A stretch of 64,000 bases of DNA from Candidatus Neomarinimicrobiota bacterium (GCA_018651745.1 JABIDL010000041.1:26009-90008), one strand, 5' to 3'; shown: positions 18,437 to 27,775, counted from the first letter of the stretch. The notes: generated by a model not told the origin, from the sequence alone. Made by a program: numbers and translations.

Positions 18437-21400
18437 TAAATGCCCGAAATATATCATCTTATCTTTTGCTAATGTTTTTTGTATCAGCGCAGGATTTGAA
18501 AATTACTTACATGGATGGAACCTATGATTTAGACGAGGATCAACTCCATGAATTTGTAACAATAGAAACAGGATTTGTAGAGGATGCCGCTGTTTCGGTT
18601 GTCCGTTATTATGAAATAGACGAAGAAGGCTACCAGCGTCTAAATTGGGAATTAGAAACGCCGCATGGCCTTCTTGGTAGTTTTGTGGGGGTAAAAGTTG
18701 GAGATTTGAATGGCGACGGCGTTCCTGAACTTGTAACTGTGTTAAACGTCTCTGATGTTGAAGAGGAAGAAATTCTTCAGCCGATTGTATTCTATTATTC
18801 CTGGGATAAAGATGGGTTTACAGAAAATCCGGGTGGAACATTTAATTTATCATCTGGGGAAAGGTTTTTGCGTTGCCACAATCTTGAATTGGTTAATGTG
18901 GATGGAGATTCAGATCAAGAATTAGCCGTTTCTCTTGGTAGCCCGGTTCGAGGAATTAAACTATTAGATATTTCTGATGACGGATCCATTCGAGAATTAA
19001 AAGCATTGAGCCCGGAAGGTTTGAAATCTGGGATTGGTTTTGTGTATGTAGCATCTGTTGATAATGACCGAGATGGGTTTGATGAATTATTAACATTCAG
19101 CCCGGAGGGAAGTATTTTGCGGGTTCAACCATTTTTTAATACAGGTGGCGAATTTTTATCCGGCGATCTCGTTGAGCAAGAAATCCAAGGAATAGATGGT
19201 TTTTTGCCCTTTAGAATTTCTAAGACTGATTGGGATGCTGATGGTTTTAACGATGTATTGTTGCCTTTCCAAAGTGGACATGTTGTAGCGTTAACACCTT
19301 CAATCGGAATGGTGTCGGTATCCACATTGCCTGTAGATGGAGGGCCAATGTCGGACATGAATATCACAGATTTTAATCACGATGGATTTAATGATATTTT
19401 GCTTGTGTCTGGAGAAATGAATATCCTTACTTTGGCGTATGGTACAAACGAAGGATTGATTAGTCCTGTAGAATATTTTACACTTGAAGCAGAACATGAA
19501 AACACTCAAGTATTTACATCACTACCTATAGAATTTCAGGGAGAATATTCTGGTTCCATTGTCGCCGCAGGCTGGGATGGAAGACAAACATCTGTATTTA
19601 TTACTGACATTGGAAAAACCCCGGATATAGTTTCCCCTCCGCATAGCATTACAGAGTTAGATATTCGAGATCAGGAAGATATATTAAGTTTGTATCCAGA
19701 ACTCAACCCGGATATAATTTTAGATTTTCCACGCACTCCCAAACCGCTTGAATCTGTGGGGCAACCTTTACCGGCAGGTGTGCTCCCGCGTCACGTGTTA
19801 CCTGTAAACCAATCGTTTGCTTACACCCTGCCAGAGGATGAGGCCACCCGGTTTTTCAGTTTTCGGTGGCTTGAACCTCCACCACGCGGAATGTTTTTTC
19901 ATTATGAGTCAAAATCAATTCGCTGGATTCCGGATGATTCCCAACTTGGGGCCTACCACATTTCTTATCATGTTGAAATGAAGGTGGGAGAAAATGTAAA
20001 GTTAGAAACCTCAAAAAACGACACTCTCTTAACCTATCAAATGATACCGGATTTAGAAGGATATGATGAGAAACTTTGGGTTTATGTAAACGATTTACCA
20101 GCCTTTTTGAGCGAACCTTCTCGGACAGAATTTATAGCTAATTCCGAGTTTATTTATAAACCGCTCATTTTGGATAGAAATAGTGATGCCGATTTGCGCT
20201 ATGAATTAGAAGTAAAACCGGAAGGAATGCTAATTGATGGAACCAATACCATCCGATGGAAAACTGATAGTACACACGTAGATGTATATGATGTCAGAAT
20301 TATAGTATCGGACGGTTTTGATAGAGCTCTTCAAGAATTTCGTTTATTTGCCAGAGCGGGAATAAAAATCCTTTCTCAATCTGAAATTGAAATCCAAGTT
20401 GAAAAACCCTATACCTACAAAGTGGAAGTATGGCGTCCCGATTTAAAATATCAAGTTGGTTATGAATTGATTGACCATCCGGAAGGAATGATAATATCCG
20501 AAGAAGGAATGATTGCTTGGACGCCCTCTGTGTCCCAAATTGATACACAATCATATTTTATAGTTGCCAATCATGGTATGGCAAGAGATACGCAGTGGGT
20601 AAACCTATTTGTGAACCACCCACCGATTGTTGAAGAAGCCCCCCCCCTTATGAATGTGGTTAATTTGGGCGAAGATTTTGATTTTGAAATAATGGCTCAA
20701 GATCCAAACGCAAATGATAAACTTATTTTTACTGCTGTAGAAATGCCGGAAGGAATGCGAATGGATCCATATACAGCACGAATCCACTGGGAGCCTAATT
20801 CCGATAATATTGACTTTTCCCATTTGAAAATTGAAATCACCGATGGTCGTGAGACGAAAATTGTAGAGTCAGACTTTTTTGTGAATGCCCCAATCCGAAT
20901 TGTTTCGCTACCTCCTATGGTTGGGTCAATGGATTCACCTTTTGAGTATCCAATTCTTATATCCGACCAAAACCGCGGTGCTTTGTTGCCATACTTGAAT
21001 CCGATTCGTATTGATGATGTGGATCGCGTTAGGATTTATTCTGTCAATATATCTGATGATATTTACCGGGAGAATATTGATCGCTATATTCGAGATTGGG
21101 AGACAGCAGAAGCAGTGTATCTAATTGATCCTGAGAGTTTGGGCGAAGAAAATTTTGCAAGACTTAATCTTAAAAAATATGTTCCTTCTATATTTTATGA
21201 GGACGATCGCCTAATCGTTATTATTGAAGCTCTTGACAAAAGAACGGTTTCGATTAAGGATATGCTATGGGAATTTTTTCAAGGGAGCAAGGGAGTACCG
21301 CCTCGCGTTATGGTTGAACGTATGAGCCCTTATAGATATTCCCTTTTAGATTTTCCGGATGGAATGGTTGTAGATGAATATTCAGGATCGATACGATGGA

Positions 21401-22116
21401 CACCTGGAAAAAATCAGTTTGATATCCATCCTGTAAAAATCATTGTATCCGATGGCTATACAAGGGATGAGCAAATGTTTGATGTTTATATCAATTACCC
21501 TCCAATTATTGTATCCAATTCTCCGGTAGGTGGGATGGTGGAAGAAGTATTTAAATATCAAATTCGTGTGGAAGATAAAAACTCTGATGCTGAGTTAAAA
21601 TATTCGCTACTAAAGGGCCCCCAAGGGATGCAGATCAGCGAACAGGGCAAAATTGTGTGGATACCCAAAACCGCCCAGATAAATAATAACTACTTTACCG
21701 TAAAGGTAGAAGATGGTTACACAGAAGATATCCAGGAAAACAAATTATTCATTAATATTAATCCAACTATTATTTCAACGCCAAAGCCCGTTGCGCTCAC
21801 TGGTCACGAATATCGCTATCGGATTATGGCTGAAGATTTAAATAGTGATAAAATCCAATTTCGCGCAATTAAACTTCCAAAATATTCAACATTTAACAGA
21901 AAAACCGGTCTTTTTAGATGGAAACCTCGAGCCCGTCAACGCGGCCCAAATGACATTATTATTACGGCCATTGATGAGCGAGGAGCTACAACAGTGCACG
22001 AAGTCCAAGTTCATGTCTTTGAAGATCCAAGCGCCCGGCAAATGGTTAATCGTGGGTGGCCGCTGTTGCTGACATTTGTTGGTGTTATGTTTGCTTGGGG
22101 AATGGCTCAGATTTAA
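18433..22116 (+). CDS. Large exported FG-GAP and Ig-like (He_PIG) repeat protein, second of a tandem pair
   Basis: This 1227-residue protein has a signal peptide (about 1-20). FG-GAP units lie near residues 93 (DLNGDGVPELVTV), 156, 211 (DNDRDGFDELLTF), 267 (DWDADGFNDVLLPF) and 313 (DFNHDGFNDILLVS), suggesting a beta-propeller. Seven Ig-like modules follow, each marked by an [I/F]xWxP/T motif near residues 497, 607, 694, 784, 987, 1074 and 1160. The usual period is 86-90 residues. Module five contains an extra block of about 114 residues (853-966). The C-terminus is a hydrophobic helix (PLLLTFVGVMFAWGMA) that could anchor the protein. Architecture suggests adhesion or ligand binding at the cell surface. 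It is coupled to the preceding paralog by an ATGA overlap. Confidence 0.75.
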   Translation: MINARNISSYLLLMFFVSAQDLKITYMDGTYDLDEDQLHEFVTIETGFVEDAAVSVVRYYEIDEEGYQRLNWELETPHGLLGSFVGVKVGDLNGDGVPELVTVLNVSDVEEEEILQPIVFYYSWDKDGFTENPGGTFNLSSGERFLRCHNLELVNVDGDSDQELAVSLGSPVRGIKLLDISDDGSIRELKALSPEGLKSGIGFVYVASVDNDRDGFDELLTFSPEGSILRVQPFFNTGGEFLSGDLVEQEIQGIDGFLPFRISKTDWDADGFNDVLLPFQSGHVVALTPSIGMVSVSTLPVDGGPMSDMNITDFNHDGFNDILLVSGEMNILTLAYGTNEGLISPVEYFTLEAEHENTQVFTSLPIEFQGEYSGSIVAAGWDGRQTSVFITDIGKTPDIVSPPHSITELDIRDQEDILSLYPELNPDIILDFPRTPKPLESVGQPLPAGVLPRHVLPVNQSFAYTLPEDEATRFFSFRWLEPPPRGMFFHYESKSIRWIPDDSQLGAYHISYHVEMKVGENVKLETSKNDTLLTYQMIPDLEGYDEKLWVYVNDLPAFLSEPSRTEFIANSEFIYKPLILDRNSDADLRYELEVKPEGMLIDGTNTIRWKTDSTHVDVYDVRIIVSDGFDRALQEFRLFARAGIKILSQSEIEIQVEKPYTYKVEVWRPDLKYQVGYELIDHPEGMIISEEGMIAWTPSVSQIDTQSYFIVANHGMARDTQWVNLFVNHPPIVEEAPPLMNVVNLGEDFDFEIMAQDPNANDKLIFTAVEMPEGMRMDPYTARIHWEPNSDNIDFSHLKIEITDGRETKIVESDFFVNAPIRIVSLPPMVGSMDSPFEYPILISDQNRGALLPYLNPIRIDDVDRVRIYSVNISDDIYRENIDRYIRDWETAEAVYLIDPESLGEENFARLNLKKYVPSIFYEDDRLIVIIEALDKRTVSIKDMLWEFFQGSKGVPPRVMVERMSPYRYSLLDFPDGMVVDEYSGSIRWTPGKNQFDIHPVKIIVSDGYTRDEQMFDVYINYPPIIVSNSPVGGMVEEVFKYQIRVEDKNSDAELKYSLLKGPQGMQISEQGKIVWIPKTAQINNNYFTVKVEDGYTEDIQENKLFININPTIISTPKPVALTGHEYRYRIMAEDLNSDKIQFRAIKLPKYSTFNRKTGLFRWKPRARQRGPNDIIITAIDERGATTVHEVQVHVFEDPSARQMVNRGWPLLLTFVGVMFAWGMAQI

Positions 22117-22118
22117 CG

Positions 22119-23177
22119 CTAATTAAGCGTCAGCATTTTTAATAGCTGATTACGCCCATCAACGTCTGGTTGAAATTTGATGGGAACTGCAAAAATTTGA
22201 ATATCGCTAGCTTTTAATTCGCTTAATTTAATTAAATCCTTTTCTGTAGTTAAAATATAATCAGCACCGGAATCCTCTGCGCAATTCTTTATTTCAATCA
22301 AATCATTATTGGTATAATTGTAATGATCTGGCTTGGTAAAATGACCGGACAATTGAGCGCCGATTTGAGTGAGCGTAGAATGGAAACTAACAGGATCACC
22401 TAGACCGGAAACGGCAAAAACTTTTTTTGTAGATATTTCATTAATTGATAGAGCTTCTCCAGCCATTCCTTTTAAGGTTTCTTGAGTTAAAATTGAACTA
22501 TTAAAAATAGCTACAGATAAATTTGTTGGTAAAGATGGTTTTGCATTCCCCAAATTAGTTTTGGTTAGAAAAATAATATCAGCTCGTGTTAATTGATTGA
22601 TAGGTTCTCGAAGCATTCCAAATGGAAGAAGTGTATGGTTTTTTTCATCCGACTGTGCATTTATTAACACTATATCTAAATCTCTCTCAATCGCCCGATG
22701 CTGAAACCCATCGTCTAAAATGATATAATCTGGATTAAAATGCTCAATTAAAAATTGCCCACCTCGAATTCTGTTTTCATCGGATACGATAGGAATTTGA
22801 GGAAGTTTTTTTGCAATTAGAACGGGTTCGTCGCCTCCTTCGCGCCACGATACAATTTCCCCCTTCCCATTCGAAACTAGTACAGTCCCTTTAGATTTTC
22901 TACCATATCCCCGACTTAAAACCGCCACACGCTTTCCGCTGTTTTGCAAAGTGCTGGCAATGTAGATAACGGTAGGGGTTTTTCCGGTACCACCAACAGA
23001 TAAATTCCCAACACTAACAACGATGCAAGGCAATCGTTTTGAAACAAAAAATCCGACATTATAGAAAAAATTTCGCCAAAAGATCATGGCGCGATAAAAA
23101 AACGCTAATGGAATTAATAAAATTCCGAAAGATTTATGTTTTATGTATTGCAACTTTTTCTTCTGCTCTTTTTTCAA
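22119..23177 (-). CDS. lpxK: Tetraacyldisaccharide 4'-kinase
   Basis: This 352-residue membrane-associated kinase phosphorylates the 4' position of the lipid A disaccharide. The P-loop is VSVGNLSVGGTGKTPTVIY. Other LpxK landmarks are VLSRGYGRKSKGTV, GDEPVLIAKKLP and ILDDGFQHRAIERDLDIVLI. The N-terminal hydrophobic helix (SFGILLIPLAFFYRAMIFW) is the membrane anchor. The chosen ATG overlaps the upstream DUF374 gene by 44 bases. A TTG at codon 9 would shorten this and is a possible true start. It is the last gene of the lpxB-containing operon, and its stop nearly abuts that of the convergent repeat-protein gene. Confidence 0.95.
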   Translation of the reverse strand: MKKEQKKKLQYIKHKSFGILLIPLAFFYRAMIFWRNFFYNVGFFVSKRLPCIVVSVGNLSVGGTGKTPTVIYIASTLQNSGKRVAVLSRGYGRKSKGTVLVSNGKGEIVSWREGGDEPVLIAKKLPQIPIVSDENRIRGGQFLIEHFNPDYIILDDGFQHRAIERDLDIVLINAQSDEKNHTLLPFGMLREPINQLTRADIIFLTKTNLGNAKPSLPTNLSVAIFNSSILTQETLKGMAGEALSINEISTKKVFAVSGLGDPVSFHSTLTQIGAQLSGHFTKPDHYNYTNNDLIEIKNCAEDSGADYILTTEKDLIKLSELKASDIQIFAVPIKFQPDVDGRNQLLKMLTLN

Positions 23178-23787
23178 GAGCGTTTAGAGCTTCGGTCAAT
23201 TTAATTTTACATAAATCAAACTCATCATCCTGATGAAATTCTAATGGCTCCCCGTAAATAGCTTCAATGGTACCAAATGGTTTTGTAACAAGAAAAGTAT
23301 CCCAGTTTGTAAATCCCCATGTTTTAGTAGATCTTCCAGCCATTGGAACAATAACAGCTTCGGTTTTTTGTGCTGCGCGAATAGCCCCTGCTTTTGGAAC
23401 TTTAGCAGGTCCTTTTGGCCCATCCGGTGTCATAGCAACAAGGTTCCCCGGCACGTTTAATACATTTAGTAATTCATTATAAACTTCATTTCCACGCTCT
23501 GTGCTGGATCCTCTTAACACCTGCCAACCTAGTTTTTCTGCAATTCTCGAAACGATTTCCGCATCGCCATGTGTACCTGCAATTCCATAATTATTTTGTC
23601 CGGATAATTGCATAAATGGCACGAGCAAGCAATTATGCCAACACGCCACAATAACGGATTTCCCACTGTTTAGCGCATCAGTATAAAAATGCTCACCTTC
23701 AATATTCCAGCGGTTGGTGTTGTACAGGAATTTTAATAAGGGTTTCCCTAAATAGGCCCCAAGCAAAAAAGTACATTTTTTTTTCAT
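23134..23787 (-). CDS. DUF374 lysophospholipid acyltransferase family protein
   Basis: This 217-residue protein of the LPLAT superfamily is often encoded with lipid A genes. Visible motifs are IVACWHNCLLVPFM (the His-containing acyltransferase block), GSSTERGNEV and AMTPDGPKGPAKVPKAGAI, which define DUF374. It probably transfers an acyl chain to a lipid A or Kdo-lipid precursor at the inner membrane, but the acceptor is unproven. It sits between lpxB (four-base overlap at its start) and lpxK (44-base overlap at its end), strongly suggesting a lipid A role. No LpxL/LpxM-type gene is in the window, so it could supply the late acylation. Confidence 0.88.
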   Translation of the reverse strand: MKKKCTFLLGAYLGKPLLKFLYNTNRWNIEGEHFYTDALNSGKSVIVACWHNCLLVPFMQLSGQNNYGIAGTHGDAEIVSRIAEKLGWQVLRGSSTERGNEVYNELLNVLNVPGNLVAMTPDGPKGPAKVPKAGAIRAAQKTEAVIVPMAGRSTKTWGFTNWDTFLVTKPFGTIEAIYGEPLEFHQDDEFDLCKIKLTEALNALEKRAEEKVAIHKT

Positions 23788-24908
23788 CGAGCCATGTTTG
23801 TTTTTGACAAAATTGCATCTGCAGCTCTTTGATATACTCCGGGCAACCCTAATGTTCGACGGACTTCTTCGTAATTTATGATCATAGTTTTCCGTTCTTG
23901 AGTTTTTGATAATAAAGGAAGTATCGCTTTAGTAAGATTTTTAGCCGTCATTTTTGATTGTAGAAATTCTGGCACAATTTGCCTATTTGCTATAAGGTTA
24001 ACTATTGATACAAAGGGTACTTTTGATAACCGTTTTATAAATTGATATGATAGAGTTGATAGTTTATAAGAGACAACGACTGGCGTATCCAATACAGCGC
24101 ATTCTAAAGTAACCGTCCCCGATGCTGCAACCGCCGCTGTTCCAAATTGAATAGCGGAAGGTGGATGTTCAGATTCAACCCGCACACCTGGTGGTAAGTT
24201 GTAAATTGTAACGCCGGGCGCTTTTCCTAGTATACATTGGAGCGAAGGCAATTCTTTTTTCAACATTTGATATGTTTCTAAAAATATCGGCAAATGATTT
24301 TCTATTTCTTGCTGTCTACTCCCGGGAAGTAAGGTAAGGATAGGATCTTGTTTCGTTAAAGAATGTTTGGAATAAAATTTTGCAGAATTGATATTGCTCA
24401 TTGAGTCGTCAACAAATGGATGTCCCACAAAAAATGCAGGCACACCCCGATCCTCAAACCAATCTTGCTCAAAAGGGAAAATACATAAGGATTGATCAAT
24501 GTACTTTTTTAGTATTTTCACACGCGATTCTTTCCACGCCCACATTTGAGGCATGATGAAATACGTAATTGGAGTTTTTAATCCTTGAACATTTTTTGCA
24601 AGACGCAGATTAAATCCGGGGTAATCAATTAAAATAATTCTATTTGGGTTTATTTCTTTGATTTTGTCAACGGTTTCACTCATAACCTTTGTAAAATATG
24701 GTAAATGTTTGACAACTTCTGTAAACCCCATGATCGCCAAATTATCCACATGTTCAAGAATTTTCATTCCTTCTTTTGCCATGCGATCACCACCATGCCC
24801 AACGAATTCAGCATTTGGATATTGGCGTTTTATTTCACGGATTAGATTGCTTCCGTGCAGATCCCCGGATGCCTCCCCAACAACTAGAAAATAGGTGAGT
24901 GAATTCAT
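23784..24908 (-). CDS. lpxB: Lipid-A-disaccharide synthase
   Basis: This is a 374-residue GT19 glycosyltransferase that condenses UDP-diacylglucosamine with lipid X at the membrane surface. Landmarks are VVGEASGDLHGSNLIREIK at the start, EFVGHGGDRMAKEGM, IMGFTEVVKHLPYF, ITYFIMPQMWAWKESRVKIL, LLPGSRQQEIENHLPIF and AASGTVTLECAVLDTPVVVS. The start is ATG with SD-like purines upstream. It is in the middle of the five-gene minus-strand operon and overlaps the DUF374 gene by four bases. Length and motifs are standard. Confidence 0.96.
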   Translation of the reverse strand: MNSLTYFLVVGEASGDLHGSNLIREIKRQYPNAEFVGHGGDRMAKEGMKILEHVDNLAIMGFTEVVKHLPYFTKVMSETVDKIKEINPNRIILIDYPGFNLRLAKNVQGLKTPITYFIMPQMWAWKESRVKILKKYIDQSLCIFPFEQDWFEDRGVPAFFVGHPFVDDSMSNINSAKFYSKHSLTKQDPILTLLPGSRQQEIENHLPIFLETYQMLKKELPSLQCILGKAPGVTIYNLPPGVRVESEHPPSAIQFGTAAVAASGTVTLECAVLDTPVVVSYKLSTLSYQFIKRLSKVPFVSIVNLIANRQIVPEFLQSKMTAKNLTKAILPLLSKTQERKTMIINYEEVRRTLGLPGVYQRAADAILSKTNMAR

Positions 24909-24930
24909 TTCCAGAACTCGCTTATCATTT

Positions 24931-25506
24931 TCAGGATAAATATGCTCTTAAAGCTATCAGCAATAGAATCAGAACAACGTTTTGTAAGGTCCTTTTTTCC
25001 GTAATTAGAGTTTGCCCAAGCGGAGATGGATCTCTCGGTTCTGCATCTTTCCAAGCTGTTAATCTAGGAAACAGTGCGTGAACGTTTTTCCTATATATAT
25101 CATAAGGATCGCCAAAGAGATCGATCAACGTCTCTTCCTCGAGAGATACAATCAACGAATATTGTACGATAAAAAAAGTGAGCGTTACGCCCAGCATTAC
25201 TAAAATATTTGGTGATCCGGCAATTAAAACAATTCCAGCAAACATCATCAAATTTCCAATGTAAAGAGGATTTCTCACTCGATTATATGGCCCCGATGTA
25301 CATAAAAAAGGTGCTCCCACATTTCGTGTACGCGTTGCACCGCCAGCATGACTAACTGCCCAAATCCTAATTAATTCTCCAATCAAAAGCATTCCCACTC
25401 CGGGGACTATCTGTTCAATTTTTGGTTGAGAGAAATAGATGATAGTAAGAGCAATAGGGATTGGAGTAAAACTTCTGTATTGAAAGAAAAATTGACGTAT
25501 ATCCAT
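24931..25506 (-). CDS. Isoprenylcysteine carboxyl methyltransferase (ICMT/PEMT)-like membrane protein
   Basis: This 191-residue integral membrane protein of the ICMT/PEMT methyltransferase superfamily has several hydrophobic helices. The conserved C-terminal SAM-binding elements appear as GPYNRVRNPLYIGNLMMFAG and EEETLIDLFGDPYDIYRKNV, ending HALFPRL. Its position between a Gfo/Idh dehydrogenase gene (one-base overlap) and lpxB (22-base gap) suggests modification of an envelope lipid or sugar, but the substrate cannot be inferred from sequence. Prenylated proteins are not expected in bacteria, so methylation of a small lipid or phospholipid is more likely. Confidence 0.8.
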   Translation of the reverse strand: MDIRQFFFQYRSFTPIPIALTIIYFSQPKIEQIVPGVGMLLIGELIRIWAVSHAGGATRTRNVGAPFLCTSGPYNRVRNPLYIGNLMMFAGIVLIAGSPNILVMLGVTLTFFIVQYSLIVSLEEETLIDLFGDPYDIYRKNVHALFPRLTAWKDAEPRDPSPLGQTLITEKRTLQNVVLILLLIALRAYLS

Positions 25507-26498
25507 TAATGTAAATCCTCAATAATTAAATCATGAATTTGTGTGGCTACTTCTAATGCGGCACGTCCGGCGCTGCCGTCAACAATTGGTTTTTCGTTAC
25601 CCCGAATTACGTTTGCAAAATTTTCCAGTTCCATTTTTAGAGCATCAATTTCTGCAATGGGTGGTTTTTCATATACAATTTGTTTATTTAAATCTGTTTC
25701 ATCCAAAGGAACTGCCATCAACACCTCTAAGTCTTCGTTTTTAGCATCTTGCACCCTATATATTTCAGTCAGCCCAAGTAAAAAATCTATGGTTACATAA
25801 AAATCTTTCTGGAATACTTTTACCTTCCGGACTTTGTCTTTTGCAATTCTGCTGGATAACATACTTGCTACGGTACCATTTTCGAATCGAATCCTAGCAT
25901 GGGCAATATCAACTGAATTTGTTATAATTGATAATCCGCTGGCAAGAATATTTTCCACCGGAGAGCGGACTAGGGATAAAATAATGTCAATATCGTGAAT
26001 CATTAAATCCAACACCACAGGAACATCTGTGCCCCGAGTTGTATAAGGCGCCAAACGCTGCACCTCGATAAATTTTGGATTCAAATTGTACTTTTGAAGT
26101 GACAAAAGCGCAGGGTTTAACCGTTCTATATGTCCAACCTGAATGGATACTTTATTTTTGTCTGCAAGGGCAAGTAACATATCTGCTTCTTCAATTGACT
26201 GTGTAATCGGTTTTTCAATAAACACATGTTTTCCCGATTTGATACACTCCGCCGCAACCGCTGCGTGCGACAAGGTGGGAGTAACCACACAAAGACCATC
26301 TGCGCAATCGATAATTCCTGGAAGATCCGTAAATGCAGTAGTGCTGAATTTCTGCGCAATTTCATTGCATCTATGTTTGTTATTATCATAGACACCAATA
26401 AAATTAATATTGGATAGTTGGCTTAGATGTCGTGCGTGGTGCTGGCCCAAATGACCAACCCCAATAACGCCAATACTGATTGTGTTCGGATTCGGCAT
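25506..26498 (-). CDS. Gfo/Idh/MocA family NAD(P)-dependent oxidoreductase
   Basis: This 330-residue sugar dehydrogenase-like protein has an N-terminal Rossmann fold, IGVIGVGHLGQHHARHLSQL, and the family's EKP motif in GKHVFIEKPITQSIEEADML. A C-terminal Gfo_Idh domain includes VLDLMIHDIDIILSLVRSPV, where the catalytic His is expected. It is the first gene of the operon leading to lpxB and lpxK. In Acidithiobacillus ferrooxidans the related GnnA, encoded between lpxA and lpxB, oxidises UDP-GlcNAc at C3 for diamino-sugar lipid A. That role is possible here but no GnnB-type aminotransferase is adjacent. The family is secure; the substrate is a hypothesis. Confidence 0.88.
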   Translation of the reverse strand: MPNPNTISIGVIGVGHLGQHHARHLSQLSNINFIGVYDNNKHRCNEIAQKFSTTAFTDLPGIIDCADGLCVVTPTLSHAAVAAECIKSGKHVFIEKPITQSIEEADMLLALADKNKVSIQVGHIERLNPALLSLQKYNLNPKFIEVQRLAPYTTRGTDVPVVLDLMIHDIDIILSLVRSPVENILASGLSIITNSVDIAHARIRFENGTVASMLSSRIAKDKVRKVKVFQKDFYVTIDFLLGLTEIYRVQDAKNEDLEVLMAVPLDETDLNKQIVYEKPPIAEIDALKMELENFANVIRGNEKPIVDGSAGRAALEVATQIHDLIIEDLH

Positions 26499-26664
26499 GA
26501 TTTCAGGTTATAAGTTTCTAAAGTTACGCTTAATCTAGGGTAATAAATTAATCCCGAATTTCCTTGCATTTAGTGAGTAAATACTATCAATTTTCACCGA
26601 ACAAATTCGAGGTATGTTCTTATCAAATCTTTAAAAAATAGTCTAACACTGGTTGAGACAACCG

Positions 26665-27249
26665 ATGTCTGAAAATATACGATCTGGGATAGGATTCCTA
26701 TTTCCCTTTGGTGGATTAATTGGGTTTGTATTATCTATTTTCGCCGAGCAATATGTTATTGGGATAATCTTTGTGGTCGTGGGAGTTTTAGGCTGGTTTA
26801 TTTACATGGCAGTAATGAACACTCCCAATCCACCTGAAACTGGTAATATTATGATTTTATCCGGTGCTCTTATATCACTTGGGGTGTTCCTGACTTATGG
26901 ATTATCAAAAAATATGTTTGGCGGGATAGAATTCAGACCCGAAGGTATTATCATGTCTCTAATCATTTTGTTTTTTACATTGTTATTTGGAATGGTATTT
27001 AAACGAACAATTCCATCTGAAAACACCGCACCTTCTTTAACAGACAAAGAAGCCGCTCTTGTTCGTAACGCTCTTGATGAAGACGATGCCGATAATACAA
27101 AGGTAATTATTGTAAAACAGGATGATGCAGAAAAGGGATCAGAAGAAACCAATGAGTGGGACTATCAAAACTATAATCCCTATATGTATGCTTATCCTCC
27201 CGAATACTATGATGATGAAAATTATGATTACGACGATTATGAAGAATAA
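26665..27249 (+). CDS. Membrane protein with acidic, tyrosine-rich tail, unknown function
   Basis: I recognise no family. The ATG at 26665 is preferred over a TTG four codons upstream. The 194-residue product has four hydrophobic helices in the first 115 residues (IGFLFPFGGLIGFVLSIFAE, YVIGIIFVVVGVLGWFIYMA, IMILSGALISLGVFLTYGL and IIMSLIILFFTLLFGMVF). A soluble, mostly acidic region follows and ends in a Tyr/Asp/Glu-rich tail (YYDDENYDYDDYEE). It is divergent from the Gfo/Idh gene (166-base gap) and followed by a terminator, so it is probably a single-gene unit. The tail may be disordered and bind cations or basic partners, which is speculation. Confidence 0.65.
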   Translation: MSENIRSGIGFLFPFGGLIGFVLSIFAEQYVIGIIFVVVGVLGWFIYMAVMNTPNPPETGNIMILSGALISLGVFLTYGLSKNMFGGIEFRPEGIIMSLIILFFTLLFGMVFKRTIPSENTAPSLTDKEAALVRNALDEDDADNTKVIIVKQDDAEKGSEETNEWDYQNYNPYMYAYPPEYYDDENYDYDDYEE

Positions 27250-27279
27250 ATCTTTTTACTATAACAAATATTGAAAAGA

Positions 27280-27300
27280 GGTGGGTCGCCCGCCTTTTTT
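27280..27300. terminator. Bidirectional hairpin terminator
   Basis: GGTGGG (27280-27285) pairs with CCCGCC (27289-27294), including one G-T pair, around a TCG loop. Six T follow on the plus strand, and an A-rich run lies on the left. It would end the acidic-tail membrane protein transcript. It overlaps the 3' end of the convergent membrane protein gene at 27299. Confidence 0.82.
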
Positions 27301-27775
27301 ATTTTCTAAACGACTTTGTCATGCTCAAAACAATATGAGTGCTTCCAACAAAACTTTTATGTTGTACAAGAGTTGAACGAACAAAAAGAAAAAATGATAA
27401 TGGGTATAAAATATGAAACCACCATTCCGATATCCTCCCCATAAAAAAAACACCATCAAGAATAACCATTATCATAAACACTATTGTTGTTAACATAGTT
27501 GGTGGATACAATGAACGCTTTAACCCAAGCATTTCTTTAATAAATTGATCGCCTAACTCTGGTTGCGACTCTGAATATTCTCGCACATTTACACCGGTAC
27601 CAACAAAAAAGAACATTACAAGTGTTTGTCCAGCGAGAAAAACTAGGCTTACGAAAATGTCTAAAGTGATGTGTTGATGAGCCAAAAAGTGAAGATAATG
27701 ATTCATTCCTATAGCAATCAGCCCAAACCCAGAAATCCCAAGTAAAATGTATGATAACACCATGAAAAACCACAT
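27299..27775 (-). CDS. Small four-helix membrane protein, unknown function
   Basis: The product has 158 residues and four hydrophobic helices: near the start (VLSYILLGISGFGLIAIGM), in the first third (IFVSLVFLAGQTLVMFFFVG), in the middle (PTMLTTIVFMIMVILDGVFF) and near the end (ILYPLSFFLFVRSTLV). A His cluster (NHYLHFLAHQHITLD) sits between the first two helices, which could hold a metal or haem, but no family is recognised. It lies nine bases downstream of ychF on the same strand and probably shares its transcript. Confidence 0.65.
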   Translation of the reverse strand: MWFFMVLSYILLGISGFGLIAIGMNHYLHFLAHQHITLDIFVSLVFLAGQTLVMFFFVGTGVNVREYSESQPELGDQFIKEMLGLKRSLYPPTMLTTIVFMIMVILDGVFFMGRISEWWFHILYPLSFFLFVRSTLVQHKSFVGSTHIVLSMTKSFRK

